From: Actinomycetota bacterium
GTDB taxonomy: Bacteria; Actinomycetota; UBA4738; G016210805
NCBI GenBank assembly: GCA_016210805.1
Contig: JACQTL010000101.1
Span: forward strand, 1 to 7,197
DNA length: 7,197 nucleotides
Direction of reading: 5' to 3'
Numbering within the stretch: the stretch's first letter is position 1; each line of letters opens with the position of its first letter. A program made the position numbers and the translations under genes. A model generated the notes under the pieces. It was not told where the DNA came from, made no database searches, and was given only the letters and a program-made list of their open reading frames with translations. Of the stretch, positions 5,323 to 7,197 are shown one piece after another.

Positions 5323-5959
5323 GGCCTGCCGGCGATGGCGCCCCTCGCTCGGCGCGTACGTGCTCGGACAGCTCGGGGAGGACGAACGGATCGCGGTCCA
5401 GGCTCACCTCGACGCCTGCTCGGGATGCCGGGCAGAAGCCGCCGAGCTCGGCACGGTCGCGAGGCTCCTCCCGTCGGCCGATCCGTCCCGGATCGAGCGG
5501 GCCCCGGCCCCCCGTCCCGACCTGGCCGACCGGGTGCTCGACCGCGTGGGCCAGGCCCGGCGGGAGCGGACCCGGGGGTGGCTCCCCCGCGCGGCCGCCA
5601 CCGCGGCCGCCGTGCTGGCCTTCGCGGCCGGGCTGTTCCTCGGGCTCCGCGGCGACGACGCCGGCGAGCGGGTCACGTTCGGCGTGGCACCGGCCGGGGT
5701 GACCGCCGAGGGGCGGGTCCGGGACCTGGCCTGGGGGACCGAGATCGAGATCCGGGTGGCCGGGCTCGAAGCCGGCGAGCGGTACGCCGTGTGGCTGGAG
5801 GAGCCCGGCGGCGATCGGGTCCCCGCCGGGACGTTCCGAGCCGTCTCCGGCAGGGAGATCACCGTGACCCTCGCCGCCGGCCTCCCTCGCGGGTCGGCCG
5901 TGGCCCTCGGCGTCAGCGACGAGGAAGGCGCCACCGTCCTGCTGGCCTCGCTGGTTTGA
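5312..5959 (+). CDS. Transmembrane anti-sigma factor with zinc-binding ZAS domain
   Basis: This 215-aa inner-membrane protein is predicted to hold the preceding ECF sigma factor inactive. The cytoplasmic N-terminus carries the zinc anti-sigma signature HxxxCxxC (H32, C36, C39), with C6 upstream as a possible fourth ligand. A Pro/Arg linker follows, then one transmembrane helix at about 91-112. The extracytoplasmic part (114-215) is a beta-rich domain with a YAVWLEEPGGDRVPAGTF segment typical of RskA/SigL-type anti-sigma factors. In characterised members of these families, reduction/oxidation of the zinc cysteines or regulated proteolysis releases the sigma factor. Which applies here is not visible. 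The gene overlaps the sigma gene by 11 nt, around the repeated GATGAGGGATGAGG sequence. The ATG at 5312 is the one in frame with the zinc domain. The gene is convergent with the deacetylase gene. Confidence 0.93.
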   Translation: MRDEACRRWRPSLGAYVLGQLGEDERIAVQAHLDACSGCRAEAAELGTVARLLPSADPSRIERAPAPRPDLADRVLDRVGQARRERTRGWLPRAAATAAAVLAFAAGLFLGLRGDDAGERVTFGVAPAGVTAEGRVRDLAWGTEIEIRVAGLEAGERYAVWLEEPGGDRVPAGTFRAVSGREITVTLAAGLPRGSAVALGVSDEEGATVLLASLV

Positions 5960-5960
5960 G

Positions 5961-5984
5961 AGACGCCGGCGCTCGGTGGCGTCT
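5961..5984. terminator. Hairpin in the convergent gap, possible bidirectional terminator
   Basis: AGACGCC and GGCGTCT are perfect 7-bp arms around a 10-nt loop; one G-U pair could extend the stem. It fills most of the 29-nt gap between the stops of the anti-sigma gene and the convergent deacetylase gene, where a shared terminator is expected. Neither side has a T-tract, so intrinsic termination would have to be of the U-poor type reported in Actinomycetota. Confidence 0.5.
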
Positions 5985-5988
5985 GGGG

Positions 5989-6987
5989 CTAGGGGCACGT
6001 CCCCGCGCGGAGCTGGGCGGTCGTGGGCGGGTCGATGGCCAGGAGCTCGGGCCCGGTGACCGCGTGGTAGCCGCGTCGCGCGATGAGGTCGAGGATCTCG
6101 GGCAGGGCCCTGAGGGTGGTGCCGCGGTTCTCGTGGAGGAGGACGATCGCCCCCGGGCGGATCCCAGCGGCCACGTTGGCCACGATCTCCTCGGGCGGGA
6201 TGCCCCGGGAGTCCATGCTGTCGACGCTCCACAGGATCTGGAGCATGCCGTGGTCGCGGACGGACGTGTCGACGGAGGCGTCGCGTGCCCCGTACGGTGG
6301 CCGGAACAGCGTGACCTCGCCCCCGGACGCGTCGGCGATGGCATCCCGGGCCCCACCGATCTGGCGAGCGAGCTCCTTCCCTGTGGTGCCGGGTAGCGCG
6401 ACGTGGTCGAAGGTGTGGTTCCCGACGGCGTGGCGGCGGCGCTGCCTCCTGGGGATCCAGTCGTATGCGGGCCAGGCCTCGATCTGGCGGGCGACCAGGA
6501 AGAACGTGGCCCGTGCTCCATGCCGTCGGAGCACGTTCAGGGTCCGGGCGGTGAGCGGCCCGGGGCCGTCGTCGAAGGTCAGCGCCACCACCGGCTCCCG
6601 CCCGCCCCCACAACGCACCGGCTCCCCGAGACCGATGAGGCGGTCCACGGCGGCGCGGGCCCGGGCGGGAGGGACGACGGGGCCACCGGAGCGCGCGCCG
6701 TGGCCTCCAGGTTCCCCTGCCGTCGAGGACGCCGGCTGCGTCGCCGGCCCGAGCCCGGCGACCAGGGCGATCGAGACGGCCGTGCCGAGCAGGAGGAGCG
6801 CCACGAACCGGCGGCGCGCCACCCGCCTCGCCCGCTTTCGTTCGCGGGAGCGATGACCGCTGTGCCTCCCGACCGGAGGTCCCGGCCGGGCTGAGGAACG
6901 ACGAGTCGCCGGCCCACCGGAGCGGCGGGAGGAGCGGGCGGGGGGCCGAACCGCACGCGACGGAGGCGCGGTCCTGGGCGGCGGCAT
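5989..6987 (-). CDS. Membrane-anchored polysaccharide deacetylase (carbohydrate esterase 4, NodB domain)
   Basis: The enzyme is predicted to remove acetyl groups from N-acetylated sugars outside the membrane, most likely in peptidoglycan or another wall glycan. In the 332-aa reading, residues 1-58 are an Arg/Pro-rich tail, 60-80 a transmembrane anchor and 81-125 a linker, followed by the NodB domain. All five family motifs are present: TFDDGP (D139 catalytic, D140 metal), NHTFDH (H191 and H195, metal), RPPYG (229-233), WSVDSMDS (253-260) and IVLLHE (H285). C125 and C331 may form a disulfide that staples the domain ends. The start is uncertain. The ATG at 6987 has no ribosome binding site but lies just after a -10-like box. 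A GTG at 6822 begins MARRRFVALLLL, a normal short signal anchor. Codons before 6822 use A/T at the third position in about a quarter of cases, against none in the next 30 or so, which favours the shorter 277-aa form. Confidence 0.92.
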   Translation of the reverse strand: MPPPRTAPPSRAVRPPARSSRRSGGPATRRSSARPGPPVGRHSGHRSRERKRARRVARRRFVALLLLGTAVSIALVAGLGPATQPASSTAGEPGGHGARSGGPVVPPARARAAVDRLIGLGEPVRCGGGREPVVALTFDDGPGPLTARTLNVLRRHGARATFFLVARQIEAWPAYDWIPRRQRRRHAVGNHTFDHVALPGTTGKELARQIGGARDAIADASGGEVTLFRPPYGARDASVDTSVRDHGMLQILWSVDSMDSRGIPPEEIVANVAAGIRPGAIVLLHENRGTTLRALPEILDLIARRGYHAVTGPELLAIDPPTTAQLRAGTCP

Positions 6988-6999
6988 CGGGAAGCCCCG

Positions 7000-7005
7000 A
7001 TGCTA
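7000..7005 (-). promoter_or_regulatory. Weak -10-like box upstream of the deacetylase
   Basis: On the minus strand the sequence reads TAGCAT, matching TAnnnT, and ends 12 nt before the ATG at 6987. It would give a leader of only about six bases. No good -35 element was found at the usual distance. This is a single hexamer match, so support is low. Confidence 0.3.
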
Positions 7006-7069
7006 ACCTCCCGAGCGGCTCGAACCCAGCATCTGCCCCGATCCGATCCGACTGCACTACTCGATGGAA

Positions 7070-7096
7070 GGAGGGCGCGTGTGCGGCCGCCCCTCC
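7070..7096 (-). terminator. GC-rich hairpin after the FAD oxidase gene
   Basis: GGAGGGCG and CGCCCCTCC are near-perfect arms with one bulged base and a loop of about 10 nt. On the minus strand the hairpin begins 3 nt after the stop of the oxidase gene and is followed by TTCC. Its position fits a terminator separating the oxidase from the downstream deacetylase, though it lacks a true T-tract. Confidence 0.4.
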
Positions 7097-7099
7097 GCC

Positions 7100-7197
7100 T
7101 CAGGGACCTCCCGGTTCCTCCTCCGGACCTGGATCGATGTTCTGGTTCAGGCGGAACAGGTTCGTCGGGTCGTACCGGCGCTTGACCTCGACCAGGC
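7100..7197 (-). CDS. FAD-linked oxidase, berberine-bridge (BBE) C-terminus, partial
   Basis: Only the last 31 codons are in the window; the rest lies beyond the right edge. On the minus strand the frame reads LVEVKRRYDPTNLFRLNQNI, then an acidic Pro/Gly tail, and stops with TGA at 7102-7100. The KRRYDPxNLFRLNQNI block is the very characteristic end of the BBE domain in FAD-dependent oxidases (FAD_binding_4 plus BBE) that oxidise sugars or secondary metabolites. The substrate cannot be judged from this fragment. The gene runs in the same direction as the deacetylase, but about 110 nt and a possible terminator lie between them. Confidence 0.85.
   Translation of the reverse strand, partial: LVEVKRRYDPTNLFRLNQNIDPGPEEEPGGP

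Noticed and set aside
5246..7057. A 603-codon open frame on the minus strand across the anti-sigma and deacetylase genes
   Set aside because: Its translation is Arg/Pro/Gly-rich without domain signal, and it lies antisense to the anti-sigma gene and out of frame with the deacetylase. High G/C at wobble positions removes stop codons in such frames.

Overview
The window is very GC-rich with a strong G/C bias at third codon positions. Gene content points to Actinomycetota: a DUF6777-type anchored protein, an ECF sigma factor paired with a zinc-binding (HxxxCxxC) membrane anti-sigma factor, several lipoproteins, and little Shine-Dalgarno signal at some starts. I cannot place it below phylum level. 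There are eight genes, seven complete or nearly so and one cut by the right edge. I see no RNA genes, mobile elements or CRISPR.

Layout. (1) 9-2669, plus strand: two closely spaced genes for membrane-anchored proteins exposed outside the cell. Each has an N-terminal transmembrane segment and a Thr/Pro/Ser stalk. The first is a mosaic of DUF6777, a YfaP/DUF2135-like beta domain and a fibronectin type III domain. The second is a small globular domain on a stalk. (2) 2750-3484, plus: a metallo-beta-lactamase-fold hydrolase whose promoter looks leaderless. (3) 3509-4231, minus, convergent with the hydrolase: a lipoprotein of unknown function with four extra cysteines. (4) 4378-5959, plus, divergent from the lipoprotein: a three-gene unit of a small lipoprotein resembling a stripped-down Cu/Zn superoxide dismutase/CHRD domain, an ECF sigma factor (SigL-like by eye) and its anti-sigma factor. 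An ECF-type promoter (GAACC-N16-CGT) stands before the first gene, so the unit may be self-activating. (5) 5989-6987, minus, convergent with the anti-sigma gene: a membrane-anchored polysaccharide deacetylase. (6) 7100-7197, minus: the C-terminal end of a berberine-bridge-type FAD-linked oxidase that continues beyond the window.

Taken together, the window is dominated by the cell envelope: anchored proteins, lipoproteins, a glycan deacetylase and an envelope-sensing sigma/anti-sigma switch. The most interesting part is the sigma unit. The small SOD/CHRD-like lipoprotein is the first gene after a promoter of the type the encoded sigma factor should recognise. A hairpin separates it from the sigma gene, and a perfect 8-bp inverted repeat lies in the shared divergent intergenic region. 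No gene here has an assigned symbol I would defend.
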